Origin: Anisus vortex
Lineage: Eukaryota > Mollusca > Gastropoda > Planorbidae
Length of the DNA: 64,000 bases
Direction of reading: 5' to 3'
Assembly (NCBI GenBank): GCA_949126835.1
Contig: OX421498.1
Coordinates: 33,897,299 to 33,961,298 of the forward strand
In this document: positions 23,201 to 35,285 of the stretch, piece by piece
How the letters are laid out: each line of letters opens with the position of its first letter
Position numbering within the stretch: position 1 is the stretch's first letter
The notes under the pieces: generated by a model
What the model saw: only the letters and a program-made list of their open reading frames with translations
Told to the model about the DNA's origin: nothing
Database searches by the model: none
Position numbers and translations under genes: made by a program

Positions 23201-25480
23201 TCGCATAGGTTGCCTCCCCTTAAGTCACAAGATTTGTCACTCGTGTTTTTTGTTGTTTTCTAAACGCTACAGGAGACAGTTCCATTCATTCTTGGATATG
23301 ACAGACGAGGTGCATCTATTGTGTGACTGTATATGCGTGTGTAAGCGTGTTATGTGTGTGTGTAAACTGCGTGTACGTTGAAGGCCCCCCCCTCCCATCG
23401 CGTCCCAAAGAAGCTGCACACAGTGACACAGTTGGACAATTGATTAATCATTATTGACGCTGATGATCGTATCACAGGTGGTATGTGTGTGTGTTTGGGG
23501 GGAGGGGGGAGGTGTGAATAGTGTTCTTTGAACGCGTACTGTGCATGTTTCGGTCGGAAAACCTATTGGGACTTATGGTGTGGGGTAAGTGTGAGATACA
23601 GTCACTATCATTATTTTAAAATTCTAAATTTTTAAAATTAGAATTGTTTGTTTATATGCCCATATAGATTATAGTTATTTAAAGAAACATAGAGACAATA
23701 GGCCCAGTGGCAGATTGATAGATGCAAAGATAGAGCTAGAGAGGTTATTTATAGATAGAGAAAAAGATAAGGATGTATTAGGTGTTGACGGATGGATAGA
23801 CTGAAAAATATATAGACATAACGGGTAGTCTGGTCCATGCATATCATTATATATATTATATGAATAGCGTGCAAGCTGATACACACACTGATAAACGTAG
23901 GCTAAGAACAGACAGATGGACAGAATGATAGATAAATGCTAGTTAAGATGTTTCAACCGGACGTACAAACGAGACACGTGATTTATACACAACTTTATAC
24001 AGTTCGCCACAGAACGTAGCAGTTTTATTTATTTCTCATTTGGTCACTGCAACGATGGGGAGATAAAGCAATTACTGTAATATTCGTTTTTAATTCTACT
24101 TTTTTTTAAAACTCTAATCTTAGATCCTTATGGAAGGTATGTCATGAAAGCTGCTAGTCCAGCTGTCAAGATAATGAAAACAAAACGGACAACCCGACAA
24201 CCTTCCCCCCACACATCCCCTCCACCAAGTCTTTTTTCTTTGGGGGGGGGGGGGGTTAGATCTAGCCCTAAATCCATCAAATAGCTGCTGTGGTCAACGG
24301 CCTATTCACTATCATCGATAAGCTTGGGCTGTCAGAGTTGATGCCAGTTGTATGTCCATCTTGACCAAGATACATGGATCCGTATTATCCGGCAGGGGAA
24401 TTGTGCTCCCCCATTCCCCCACTTTCTCCGTTGTATTATGTTGTGGTGAGTTAGCAACTAGCAACTTCTACGTGTCTCAAACACCCCCTCCCACCCCAAT
24501 TAATAGATGTGTGTGTGTGTGGGGGGGGGGTAGAGGATAGGGTCGACTCATTTGTTTTTATATATTAGGGGTGTAGAAAGTAACGCCCCCCCCCCAACCC
24601 TCTCCTAAGCCCCAGTTTAGACCCAGCATATCCCCACAGAAAAGAAATATAAACTTATTCTGTGAGCATCCCTGCTTTTCCGTGTCTTAGGGTGCGGCCA
24701 CCGTGCATGCGCCCATGACCCCCCTTAGCAATCCACGCCCCGTCTTCGCTACAGTGCAACTGCACCATGGCGCACCCGCGCAACAATTAAGACGCGCCGG
24801 GGGAGGGGGGTATGTTACCCGTAAGAGTCGATAAAGCCCATGTCACGATTTTCGTTTCCCTTACGCGTGGCAAGGCACCTGGAAACATTTTACGTTCGTG
24901 TGTGTATGTGTTGGTGTGTGTGTGTGTCTTCAAATATCAGATGCCATCCATCCCATTGATTTTGGAAAAGGGCGAGAGTTATATCCCCTCCATTTGAACG
25001 GTCGCAATAAACGGGGAAAGGGTGTCGTGTTCACTCGTGCACGTACACGAGACTCCAGTCAGTGATAACTCTTGAAACAGACTGCCATAATATGACCTCT
25101 CTCTCTCTCGCTTCCCCCTCCTTTAAAGACTTAAGCGGTATTTCTGTTCATAGAACGGTCGAAAGAAACGAAGAGTTGACGAGTTTCTATTAAGCCATGG
25201 AATTTAGTAGGATTGTGTGGCCAGTCATCTTTCCAGTGCCGTCACGCTCAATGGATGTCAATTCGTCCGTGAAGTTTACTTTTAAACTAAACGTACGTAA
25301 ACTTCTGAACTATTAATAGCCAGTTGCGTAAACTATTCCCTGGTTACATTCTGGGGATACATTTTTGTCACTATTTGAATGCACGGCAAACCTTAAGGAA
25401 TCCATGCATCGTCCTCAAATGACGTCGATCGAGTGGAGAAAGAAAGACCATAGATGGTCACAAAGCCTAAAGGTTCATCT
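20240..25480. other. No confirmed gene; low-complexity tracts and two weak exon candidates
   Basis: Includes (C)n at 21342-21361, (A)n at 21549-21564, (GA)n at 22503-22526 and a G run of about 25 at 23072-23098. Two possible short first exons (20949-20978 and 22795-22885) end in consensus donors but have no recognised homologue. Confidence 0.45.
22795..22885 (+). CDS. Possible first coding exon, unidentified
   Basis: An open frame starting ATGCCTACTCGC runs 30 codons and meets a strong donor, AAAG|GTAAGA, leaving one base. An in-frame stop lies upstream at 22764-22766. Encodes MPTRPRLSLGWMMLCCRHQK followed by VGAAKGNPVK; the paired Cys after Met-Leu could be a palmitoylation site if translation begins at the second or third Met. 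No downstream exon was identified. This could be chance. Confidence 0.2.
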
Positions 25481-25489
25481 TGCAGTATT

Positions 25490-26045
25490 CTTGCACAGTC
25501 TGTCCTTTATATGGGGACCGCAACGCTTATCTTACACAGCCTGTCATTTATATCATGACCGCAACGTTTATCTTACACAGCCTGTCATTTATATCATGAC
25601 CGCAACGTTTATCTTGCACAGCCTGTCATTTATATCATGACCGCAACGTTTATCTTGCACAGCCTGTCATTTATACCATTGACCACAACGTTTATCTTGC
25701 ACAGCCTGTCCTTTATACCATTGACCGCAACGTTTATCTTGCACAGCCTGTCCTTTATACCATTGACCACAACGTTTATCTTACACAGCCTGTCCTTTAT
25801 ACCATTGACCACAACGTTTATCTTACACAGCCTGTCCTTTATACCATTGACCACAACGTTTATCTTACACAGCCTGTCCTTTATACCATTGACCACAACG
25901 TTTATCTTACACAGCCTGTCCTTTATACCATTGACCACAACGTTTATCTTACACAGCCTGTCCTTTATACCATTGACCACAACGTTTATCTTACACAGCC
26001 TCTCCTATATACCATTGACCGCAAAGTTTATCTGACACAGTCTGT
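25490..26045. repeat. Minisatellite, 41/42-bp unit
   Basis: About thirteen copies of a unit containing CACAGCCTGTCCTTTATACC and CAACGTTTATCTTA. Left-hand copies read CATTTATATCATGACC (41 bp); later copies read CCTTTATACCATTGACC (42 bp). Because 42 is a multiple of three, both strands stay open for over 110 codons; these are not genes. Confidence 0.92.
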
Positions 26046-26049
26046 CCAG

Positions 26050-27030
26050 TCTCCCTACAGGCGTGGACATATAAGCATAGTTTACACTGTGGTCTAACTG
26101 ATGAAACACGTCGCCAGACTCACGGTCCAGGGCGATGAAAACAGAAAGTGTAATAAATGTCAATATTTCCATTTCTTTTGTTCCCCCCCCGCCCCTCCTG
26201 CCGTCCGACCCTCCTGCCGTCCGACCCTCCTTTTATCACGGACGGTGGTTGCCGGGACTTCAGGCGTTCTCTATTCATCAGCACGTTTCTTCCTTTCCCC
26301 CTCTCTTCCTCCCTCCCTCCCGTCCCCATACGTTCCTCTCCCTACTCTCTCCCATAGATCGACCCGTTCAGGAATGTTTGTCTGTGTGCGCGTGCGTGCG
26401 CGTGAGTTGTCTGATCAAGCTGTCACTCCCTCCCCCCCCCTTCCTTCTTCTTCTCCCGCCCCCCCCCCCCTTCAACCGCCCATCTTTTACCATCTGTTGC
26501 TATTGGTTGGTAATCATGAGCCAATCAATGCTCAACTAGAAAGGGGGCCCCCACGTGCTCTTCCATTCTTGCTTTCTGCTAACGAACTCCCACACCCCAC
26601 TCCCCATATACCCATGTCCTGGACTTCGAGTGTTTGTCCCCAAAATCCATAAATTTGTCTTTTATTTTCATTTTCGTTATAGTAAACTTTACCTACTTTA
26701 ATCCAATGGTAGCCGTATACAAGTAGAATCTATACGCTTACGTTTTCCATCTATCGTATAACTGTATTGAAAACCTTTTCAGTGTATAACGAACGATTTA
26801 TTCCCTAATCCTAACCCTAACTATGTACTAGTATGTACCGGCTGAAACCTGAATACTTTGCTTTCTTTCGTTCTGTTAGAGAGTATAAGCCCCTTTCACT
26901 TTAATCAATATAATTCCTTTACTTGATATTTCATCATCGGCTATTTTTTGTTTTGTTTTGTTTGTTATTTGTCAGTTCAGCGTGGCGATATTAATTTCAC
27001 CACTAAAAAAGAGATGGCACACGGTAGCAT
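26050..27030. other. No gene recognised; C- and T-rich tracts
   Basis: Pyrimidine-rich low-complexity sequence (26180-26480) that gives long proline and serine rich frames in several phases. Nothing conserved was seen. Confidence 0.5.
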
Positions 27031-27034
27031 ATCG

Positions 27035-27229
27035 CAGGGGTCGACAACCTTTTCGGCAACCTTGTAGTAATAGCGTGCCGAAGTAGGATTTCCAATTTAT
27101 TCAGTGTGCTAACAACTTAAAAGTCATTCTGCTCTAGCACTCATTTTTCTTTTGTAGAAAGGGCTTGAATAGCCATTTCGGGACTATTCCGCGTGCCATT
27201 GAAAAATCGCCCTAGGTTGCCGACCCCTG
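27035..27229. mobile_element. hAT MITE, CAGGGGTCGGCAACC family
   Basis: Ends CAGGGGTCGACAACCTTTT and AGGTTGCCGACCCCTG; body shares GTGCC and TCTAGCACT blocks with the copy at 13126. 195 bp. No clean target duplication. The flanking sequence (CGGTTTCGAATCC at 27269-27281) looks like the head of a tRNA-SINE. Confidence 0.75.
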
Positions 27230-27424
27230 GTGCAGCGGTCGTAATAACTTACTATTCCAAAGATCTCGGTTTCGAATCCAAGCGCACAGACAGTAAGTTA
27301 TAATATAATATATACATTTGTTTCCACTTACTTTTACGCAGATCATCTATTTCGAGAAGGTGCTTTGAGAGTCTTGGGGACAGTTCTTGTGGGAAGTGGA
27401 TGTTTGTATGTGTGTGGTTGAGTG

Positions 27425-27919
27425 TAGAGGCCGACCGAAATTCGGTTTCGGTGCCGTAATTAGGCAAAGTGCCTCTTTCGGCGTAGTTTCGGTTTCGACC
27501 GAAACCCAACAATATATTTCGGTTTGCTTTCGGTTTCGTCCGAAGCTGAAAATGTCTTTCGGTCATGAACCGAATATCTATCTTAACTTTCATAATTCAG
27601 ACTGCAACGCTAGTGCTGCATCTATTACTCTGCTTATTGATAATTTAATTTAGTTTAACTGTTGCGATTTAATCTATGTGAAGTTAATAATAAACGGATT
27701 ATTTAATAATTTAACCACTCCAAAGAATGTCCAAAATTGGAGTTTGAAATTACTGTGCAGTCTTTTTAATTTTCTTTATTTGGCAATTTCGGTTTATCTT
27801 TCGGCTTCAGTTTCGGTCGAAGGTGTAAAATGTTCAGTTTCGACTGAAAGTCAATTTACAACTTTCGGTATTGTTTCGTTTTCGGCCGAAACCCGAAATT
27901 TATTTTCGGTCGGCCTCTA
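27425..27919. mobile_element. 495-bp hAT MITE with exact 8-bp TSD and repeated TTTCGG subterminal motifs
   Basis: Ends TAGAGGCCGACCGAAAT and its complement ATTTTCGGTCGGCCTCTA. GTTGAGTG is found at 27417-27424 and 27920-27927. Both subterminal regions carry many copies of TTTCGG / CCGAAA, a usual arrangement of transposase binding sites. No transposase frame. Confidence 0.88.
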
Positions 27920-28469
27920 GTTGAGTGGTTGATTAACGTCGACATCGGTCTTGTTAGAAATTGAAAGAATCTACCTCTAGAAATATCATGTTGTTGTTGT
28001 TTTGATGAAAGAAAATGTCAGGGACCAAGAGTAATGGGGACTTGAATGTCCTCGGGCTCTAAGTCTTGAGTTCACGATACTGTCTCGCCAGCGTATTGGA
28101 AAGAAAGCAACGTTGGTGTGTTCGTTCTACACTTCTTCTGTATTAATTTGCTGTTGTAGTTACTGTAATCTATGTACTGCTGTAGGGGCTGTTGTAAGAC
28201 AGCATCCCGATAACCCTATTCAATTTCGTTCTTTATATTAAGGGCTTGTGTATCTATTGAAAATGTGTGCACACTGCGAGGTAGGCCTACCTACAATACT
28301 GTAAGGACGTGTTTTTTTGGTCTTCTTCTCTCAATGGACAAATCAATAAGTGAACCAACAAACACAGTTTATGTCAATTCTTTATGTCGGTTGTTTTGTT
28401 TAGGATTCTGCGTTGCGACAATATTTTTTGAGCTTATTGCTGATACTCAATAATAATAGATGATCACGC

Positions 28470-28650
28470 GAAGATAACAGGTTGGCTGTAACAAAGTATG
28501 TCACGCTATGAGAACAGTTTGAGTGTAACAAAATATGTCACGCTATGAGAACAGTTTGGGTGTAACAAAGTGTGTCACGCTATGAGAACAGTTTGGGTGT
28601 AAAAAAAGTATGTCGCGCTATGAAGAACAGGTTGGCTTTAACAGAAATGT
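28470..28650. repeat. Minisatellite, about 37-bp unit
   Basis: About four to five copies of GTCACGCTATGAGAACAGTT with TGGGTGTAACAAAGT. Noncoding. Confidence 0.85.
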
Positions 28651-28659
28651 CGCACAAGA

Positions 28660-29745
28660 AACGATATAAAAAAACGCTAAAATATAACGGGCAAATCAGG
28701 TTTACATCTGCTACTTAGTAAAAATAATTTTGGAAACGGGCGTAACCTCATTAGATGGATTAAGGATTAGCTCACCATTTCATCATGGGGTTTATACTAC
28801 GTCCTACGTGTCTCTGATAAGCTCTCGTCTGTTTTAGGCAGCACCGCCGACATTTCCTTAGGACGAATTGTAAGAGCTGTCACTCTGGTGACATTTCTGT
28901 GTATATGTGTATGTCGTGTGTGTTGTATGTATTGTGTGTAGTGTGTGTATGTGTGTGAAGCTATTCCTATTGGATAATTAGGCCAACTAGAACGGGGGGT
29001 CGCTGTGAGACGTTAATGCAGTTTAATGAGTTTGTGATATCTGATGCCGAGATCATTAGACTTCCGTTTTCTTGTTCTCTCTGTCTGTCTGTCTCCCTGT
29101 CTCTTTATTCCTTACTCTCGCCCTCATTTATTCTTACACTATATATACCTTTCCCTCCCATCCACTCTGTTTTTGTTTCATTCGATCTCATTCTGCTTTA
29201 CGTCTTTCACTCTTTGCCCTTACGCCCCCCTCCCGTCATCCTCTCACACCGACACTATTTTGTTCTGTCACGTAATTTATCTCACTCGTTTTCACCATTC
29301 CTGTCTTTCGTTCGTTTTCTGCCCCCCCCCCCCTTCCTTTCTCTGTGTCTCTCGCTCTGCGTCTCCATGTATGTGCATATATATATATATATATATTAAT
29401 GAACGTGCATATGTCCGTGTTAAATGACACCCTCTCCCTCCTTCGCCGCCCAATTTTGTTTGTTTTCCTGCCCCTATAAGGGTGTCGTTGCCTGACAACT
29501 TGGCCACACCATGAATAAATAGGACATGTCCCAGTTTATGTTTTTTTTTTTTTAATGTTCTTCTTTGTTTTTATTTATCTTGAAAACAAAATTATTTTCT
29601 AGGAAGGATTTCCTAGTGCAGCTGAAAAAAAAAAGATATTTGATAGATAATTAATTTCGACATTATAATATTTCTTTTCACAGAAAAAAAAATCTCTGTT
29701 ATAACGAAACAGCCAATAAGAAAAACGACAAAAAAAAAAAAGGGT
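28660..29745. other. No gene recognised; TG- and CT-rich tracts
   Basis: Holds (TG)n near 28905-28955 and a CT-rich low-complexity block 29060-29350 followed by (AT)n. Overlapping frames of about 127 codons are composition artefacts. Confidence 0.5.
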
Positions 29746-29749
29746 TTAA

Positions 29750-29957
29750 TACGTATGGCGTACCGAAGGTCCTTGGTTCGAATCCTGGTGAAAGGCTAAG
29801 ATTTGTTCTCTGGTCTGTAGGGTGTCCCTGACTCAACCCAGCTCTGATGGATACCTGACTCTTAGGTGGGGTAAATTAAAGGCGTCTTTGCATTGTTCTG
29901 GCCACACAATCCCCAAGTATGCCGTGGTCACAGGAAACTGGTGAACGCTGCTTCACA
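29750..29957 (+). mobile_element. tRNA-derived SINE (family 1)
   Basis: B box GGTTCGAATCCTGG at 29777, then AGGGTGTCCCTGACTCAACC, CAGCTCTGATGGATACCTGA and TGGTGAACGCTGCTTCA, as in the other copies. The first part of the tRNA-like head is missing. Confidence 0.8.
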
Positions 29958-30744
29958 CACACATTCATGCACGGGATACTTTACTTGTTTACTACGCATT
30001 GCTGGGCATTGAATCGAAGAGTTCATACACATTACACCCGCTTGTTTTATTGGATACATTTTCCAACGTGTTGTTACATTCGTGCGACAGATGTGAGTTT
30101 ATAATTTAGTTTATCAAGTCAAGGGCCATAACGTAACCTTTTCCTTTCATCTATATAATCACTCCCACTTTATACTCCATATTGTCTGTGCGCGAGTGCT
30201 TTTGTGTGTGTGTGTGTTATTCGATCGGTAATGTGTAGATTATATTTTAAAAAAAACCCCACAAGAACAACATTGATCTTATAAGCATAAATTGTTACAT
30301 TTTGGATCTTATACAGACATTGAACAACAGGAAATAATATCGCACTTGGCGTAGAAGTTCCGTATAACAGTTTTATATTCAAAGTGCTAAAAAAAAAAAA
30401 GAAAGTTATAGTATTTATTGAGACATGTAATTTATTTAAAAAAAATGGAGAAAGAAAAAAAGGTCTTATAGATATAAAAGGATAAAAGATATATTATAGT
30501 GGAACGTATAACGCAGGTGTTTGGTTATTGTAAGAAAGACATATAAAAAAAAAATCGAAACCAATAGGTAAGATTGAAATTCTAAGGGATTCAATTTAAT
30601 CATTCCTAGTTTTCTTAAATTAAACATGAGTTGTCCCCCTTAGTACACAATGCCCAACGCTGCTATCGATTAGTTAGGATTATCAATAAGACATTGATAG
30701 GATTATACGTTTAACTAATTATTGATTTTCTAAAGTTGTTTATA

Positions 30745-30745
<1 letters not shown>

Positions 30746-30812
<67 letters not shown>
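30746..30812. repeat. (TA)n microsatellite
   Basis: About 65 bp of alternating TA, in a wider A and T rich region. Confidence 0.95.
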
Positions 30813-30814
<2 letters not shown>

Positions 30815-31519
30815 TAACATAATATATAGATCTAATTTCTTTGATTATATATGATTGTGCCTTTAACTTTAACGGATCCTTCTGAGCGATACGCAAATGT
30901 CCCTCCGCTAAGAAGAATTTCGGAAATGTTATTTATTAATGATTCCCAACCTTTTCTCTTCCCCCTTTAACATATTCTGCATTTCCAAGCTCTACTTTCC
31001 CCGTATTTTCACTCTTCACAAATAATATGCATAACAGAAGTGTAACATGAAGTAAAAATCCAAAACATTACACTCTAATCAAGTCGGCAACTTCGTTACT
31101 CCCCCCCCCCCCCTCCCATTACCTCAGGGGGAATCCCCTGTTCTTCTACGCTGTTATAGGAACCTATGTGTCTTGCACAACACACATACCCGCACCAAAT
31201 GATGTTTTAAAAAAGCCATGGGTAGATTTCAACAACGCCGAGTCAGTAAATGATAGATATCAATGTCTTTGTTGTTGTGCTAAGGTCAACTTCAGCCGTG
31301 ATGGCCGTCCAGGTCAAAGTGTCTGACCGTGTCAAGTCACGAGTTTTTTTCACCACCGCCATTGGTCGAATAAAAATAGAATGATTTAGACCTGCGCTTC
31401 CCAAACTTATTTCCCTTTGTCATACAGTTATCTTGTATTATAACTTTCGCTTCATGACCCAATTTTTTTTAATTATCCCATATACTGTATACATGACATG
31501 AACAAATGCATATAAGTAC

Positions 31520-31660
31520 TGTTTGTTCCCGAGTGGTATCCGGTAATTGAATGGGTTGTCTGAACAAACCAGGAAAAAAAATCAACCTAACAACATTTAA
31601 AACACTAATCAAAATGCAAGACTACACTCATTACAGACTAGATACATTTTCATGTGTATT
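31520..31660 (+). pseudogene. Possible LINE reverse transcriptase C-terminal remnant
   Basis: The frame with stops reads as a broken 'WNGL...TFKTLIKM.DYTHYR' segment, like the extreme C-terminus of some non-LTR retrotransposon ORF2 proteins. A weaker relative may lie at 5745-5830. Low confidence because only about 40 residues remain. Confidence 0.3.
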
Positions 31661-32214
31661 AATTTTGTAGGCAAGGGTAGGTCATAAGTAACTAGCTTTC
31701 TGGATTTAAACACTAGACCCTGTTTTTTTCTCTTAGAGCTATGCGTACACAATTAATTGAGTAATTGTTGTTTTTTTTTAAGGAGGAAATGAAAAAAAAA
31801 AAAAAAGAAAGACGTATTAACACATGAGTTTGTAACTAAATTGAATTATCTCAACATGGATACAAATGAACATCGTAAGATGGTCAATGAAGGTAGGGGA
31901 AGTAAATTGAATTAGGATCCACTGGGTAAGGCGATCAATATTGGCTTAATCATTGTTTTGGTCAGTACGGTCGCTAAATAAAAATTATAATAGTCACCCA
32001 GGCTATTTAATGTAAAAAGAAATAAAGCTACAGTATTTTTTTTAAAAATTAAAATAAAAGATTAAAGCGTCATTAAATTTGATTTCTTTTGAGATGAAAA
32101 GTCTTTCTGGTCTGGATTTGGTAATTACTGGTAGTTGCTCACTTTATTGTTTATCTTCTTTGTAGGGTGTTCAATACTCTCTTTGTTTTTTGTCGGAATA
32201 TCTTCTTAGACTTT

Positions 32215-33735
32215 TTATCTATCTGATTTTCTTTCTATTTATCTATCTTAAATATCTATCTGTCTATCTATTTTTTTCAATTTATCCCTCCATCTTTCTA
32301 TCTATCTGTCTATTTGTCTGTCTATCTATTCATCTATATTTATATCTATCCGTCTATCTATCTATCCGTCTATCTATCTATCCATCTATCTATCCGTCTA
32401 TCTATCTATCCATCTATCTATCCGTCTAACGTCTATCTATCTATCTATCTATCCGTCTATCCATCTATCCATCTATCTATCTATCCATCTATCTATCCGT
32501 CTAACGTCTATCTATCTATCTATCCGTCTATCTATCTATCCGTCTATCTATCTATCCGTCTATCTATCTATCCATCTATCTATCCGTCTAACGTCTATCT
32601 ATTTATCTATCCGTCTATCTATCTATCCGTCTATCTATCTATCCGTCTATCTATCTATCCATCTATCTATCCATCTATCTATCCGTCTAACGTCTATCTA
32701 TCTATCTATCCGTCTTTCTATCTATCCGTCTATCTGTCTATCCGTCTATCTATCCGTCTATCTGTCTATCCGTCTATCTTTCTATCTATCCGTCTATCCG
32801 TCTATCTTTCTATCTATCCGTCTATCTGTCTATCCGTCTATCTTTCTATCTATCCGTCTATCTGTCTATCCGTCTATCTTTCTATCTATCCGTCTAACGT
32901 CTATCTATCTATCCGTCTATCTATCTATCCATCTATCTATCCATCTATCTATCCGTCTATCCGTCTAACGTCTATCTATCTATCTATCCGTCTATCTATC
33001 TATCCGTCTATCTATCTATCCGTCTATCTATCTATCCATCTATCTATCCATCTATCTATCCGTCTAACGTCTATCTATCTATCTATCCGTCTTTCTATCT
33101 ATCCGTCTATCTGTCTATCCGTCTATCTTTCTATCTATCCGTCTATCTGTCTATCCGTCTATCTTTCTATCTATCCGTCTATCTGTCTATCCGTCTATCT
33201 TTCTATCTATCCGTCTATCTGTCTATCCGTCTATCTTTCTATCTATCTATCTATCCATCTATCTATCCGTCTAACGTCTATCTATCTATCTATCCGTCTT
33301 TCTATCTATCCGTCTATCTATCTATCCGTCTATCTATCTATCCATCTATCTATCCATCTATCTATCCGTCTATCCGTCCAACGTCTATCTATCTATCTAT
33401 CCGTCTATCTATCTATCCGTCTATCTATCTATCCATCTATCTATCCATCTATCTATCCATCTATCTATCCGTCTAACGTCTATCTATCTATCTATCCGTC
33501 TTTCTATCTATCCGTCTATCTGTCTATCCGTCTATCTTTCTATCTATCCGTCTATCTGTCTATCCGTCTATCTTTCTATCTATCCGTCTATCCGTCTATC
33601 TTTCTATCTATCTACTTATGTATCTATCTCTATGTCTGTCTGCCCATCTGTCTATTTATCTATCTATAGTATATATATATATGTCTATCTATATTTCTAT
33701 CCATCTATCCGTCTTTATATCTATCTACAAGCTAC
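32215..33735. repeat. 1.5-kb TATC/GATA-type tetranucleotide array with higher-order units
   Basis: Built mostly of CTATCTATC with CCGTCTATC variants; blocks end in CCGTCTAACGTCTATC, which recurs about nine times at irregular spacing, showing higher-order duplication. The 451-codon Tyr/Leu/Ser/Pro/Ile frame it contains is an artefact. Confidence 0.95.
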
Positions 33736-34003
33736 ATTGCCCGGCGTTGCCCGGATGAAAAAAAAACAGGACTGCATAAGGTGCAGCTAAACATTTTATA
33801 AACTACAATTAAATACAGTGTCCGGCAAATCGTGTGTACAACACTGATGCAGATGATCACATTTCTGCACAATATCTGTACACTACATTATTCGTTTCAG
33901 AAACAGTTTATTATAATCAAACACGCTGAGATACCCGTTTTCCCCGCCCCCTGTCTGCGTCACATTTCCTGAATGTTTCATCATTTACAACACTAAAGCC
34001 AGT

Positions 34004-34084
34004 TTAACCCTTACAGTCCCGGGCGCGTATATAGCGGAACCGAAGGCAGCATAGATAGAAGTAGGTCGGTACGGGAAGGGTTAA
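34004..34084. mobile_element. 81-bp TTAA-flanked MITE, copy 2
   Basis: Begins TTAACCCTTACAGTCCC and ends GGTACGGGAAGGGTTAA; most bases match the element at 13485-13566 and both ends carry TTAA. Confidence 0.72.
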
Positions 34085-34814
34085 AACCGTTAGCTTCCTA
34101 ACCTTTCCCGACCTTCCTTATTTGTATGTGTGTTTGAAGGAGAAAGAGAAAGGAGGGTTTTTGTCGTCTGGACATTTTCCACTGGCTAAGTAATACATTT
34201 TTAATGACCAGTGGTCGGTTTCAATCTAAAGGTCAAATTAAACTCGCCCTTAGGGAAGACATTTTGTTTCTTTCTTTTTTCTTCATCTTCCTCACTTTGT
34301 CTTTTCTACCATTCTTCCTTTCATTTAATCTACGATTAACTAAGATTACACCCCCCCCTCCCCTTCCCCGCCTTTTACTTCACGTGTCATTAAATTGATA
34401 GTTTAAAACGCTATGATTAGAAAAAAAGGACTTGGTATTATCTTATTTATGAGTGGTTAGTGTTATGGTGAGTAAATGCATACAGTGAGACAGAGAGCGA
34501 GAGAGAAAGAGAAAGAAAGAGAGAGAGAGAGAGGAGAGAGAGGGTCGGAAAGATTTAAAAAGAGATGTAGAAATGAAATCTTGCCCGTTTCAGTGTGGGC
34601 AGTTCAGCCAGACCAGCAGACAGAAAGAGATTAGCTCAAGGAAAAGAAGAGTGACACATCCATTAGGAGGACAGTCAAACAACATCATTCCTCCATTCGC
34701 GTGGCACACGCTCACATAAGTCTATCTTATGAGTGAAGTTAAAAGTGTGTTTTTGTAGGATTAGAATGTAGAATAGCTTTTTGTTATCTCATGACAGTCC
34801 TGGTTGATACACTA

Positions 34815-35285
34815 ACCTTCTCATTAACTCATTACACTGATCATTAACTCATAAGACTGATCATTAACTCATCACACTGGTAATTAACTCATTACACTGG
34901 TCATTAACTCATTACACTGATCATTAACTCATAAGACGATCATTAACTCATTACACTAATCATTAACTCATTACACTGGTCATTAACTCATTACACTGGT
35001 CATTAACTCACTCATTACACTGGTCATTAACTCATTACACTGGTCATTAACTCATTACACTGGTCATTAACTCATTACACTGGTCATTAACTCATTACAC
35101 TGGTCATTAACTCACTCATTCCACTGGTCATTAACTCACTCATTACACTGGTCATTAACTCATTTCACTGGTCATTAACTTATTCCATTGGTCATTAACT
35201 CATTCCACTGGTCGTTAACTCACTCATTCCACTGGTCATTAATTCATTCCACTTGTCGTTAACTCATTTCACTGCTTTTAACTCA
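34815..35285. repeat. Minisatellite, 20-bp unit
   Basis: About twenty-three copies of CTCATTACACTGGTCATTAA, with occasional 4-bp CTCA additions and drift (ATTCCACTGG) toward the right end. Noncoding. Confidence 0.93.

Noticed and set aside
25630..26035. ORFs of 116 and 132 codons on both strands with 14-residue repeats
   Set aside because: By-products of a 42-bp minisatellite; open on both strands at once.
26101..26652. 183-codon plus-strand ORF
   Set aside because: C-rich low-complexity sequence open in several frames.
26808..26822. CCTAACCCTAAC telomere-like motif
   Set aside because: Only about two copies; no array.
28839..28870. Possible 32-bp microexon between TTTTAG and GTAAGA
   Set aside because: Too short to judge, no neighbouring exon; chance occurrence is likely.
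32314..33669. 451-codon plus-strand ORF
   Set aside because: Entirely TATC-type microsatellite; the Tyr/Leu/Ser/Pro/Ile composition is forced by the repeat.
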